Assembly: GCA_947259865.1 (NCBI GenBank)
Contig: CAMYNZ010000196.1
Location: forward strand, 1 to 7,077
Direction of reading: 5' to 3'
Source: an uncultured Desulfobacterales bacterium
GTDB lineage: Bacteria > Desulfobacterota > Desulfobacteria > Desulfobacterales > G020354645
DNA: 7,077 nt
Translations under genes and position numbers: made by a program
Part shown: positions 7,051 through 7,077 of the stretch, piece by piece
How positions within the stretch are numbered: position 1 is the first letter of the stretch
Layout: every line of letters begins with the position of its first letter
Notes under the pieces: model-generated
The model's database searches: none
What the model was told of the DNA's origin: nothing
The model's input: only the letters and a program-made list of their open reading frames with translations

Positions 7051-7077
7051 GGCAAGCCGATGTTTATCCGCCAGCGT

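Larger units (their letters stand above)
6747..7077. other. Non-coding stretch after the operon, no convincing gene
   Basis: These 331 bases are AT-rich up to about 7020 and then turn GC-rich. No reading frame of useful length with a ribosome site is present on either strand. Just after the operon, GGAACC (6775-6780) and GGTTTT (6786-6791) could form a short wobble-containing stem followed by T-rich sequence, but it is too weak to call a terminator. The hexamer GTACCA occurs at 6809 and 6860, with its complement TGGTAC at 6824. The last 55 bases resemble the start of a dispersed GC-rich repeat. Confidence 0.5.

Overview
The window reads as chromosomal DNA of moderate GC from an anaerobic or facultatively anaerobic bacterium, most likely a Desulfobacterota (former deltaproteobacterial) lineage. 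This placement is an inference. It rests on the form of PutA (no N-terminal DNA-binding domain, extra C-terminal region) and on a neighbouring flavin dehydrogenase carrying many iron-sulfur clusters. No taxonomic marker gene is present.

Layout: positions 1-3228 (minus strand) hold most of a large bifunctional proline-catabolic enzyme, PutA. It is open without a frameshift from its ATG to the window edge, and its C-terminus lies outside. Positions 3229-3511 are a divergent intergenic region. It carries a good sigma70-type promoter facing right and a 9-bp-arm palindrome lying over the -10 element, a plausible repressor operator. Positions 3512-5599 (plus) encode a 695-residue multi-cofactor protein: an N-terminal [2Fe-2S] domain, an FAD/NAD(P) oxidoreductase core, a two-cluster ferredoxin domain, an unassigned segment and a BFD-type [2Fe-2S] domain. 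Positions 5592-6746 (plus) encode a 384-residue DAO-family flavoprotein that overlaps the preceding gene by 8 bp. Positions 6747-7077 hold no convincing gene, only short inverted repeats and a GC-rich edge that may be the start of an interspersed repeat.

How the genes may work together: PutA oxidises L-proline to P5C and then to glutamate. The plus-strand pair has the parts of the dye-linked L-proline dehydrogenase / D-hydroxyproline dehydrogenase / sarcosine oxidase / opine oxidase / HcnABC superfamily. The DAO-like subunit would oxidise a secondary or N-methylated amino acid, and the large subunit would pass electrons on through its clusters. Next to putA, the most economical hypothesis is that the pair oxidises a proline-related substrate (proline, hydroxyproline, N-methylproline, D-proline) or another secondary amine such as sarcosine. 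The sequence alone does not fix the substrate.
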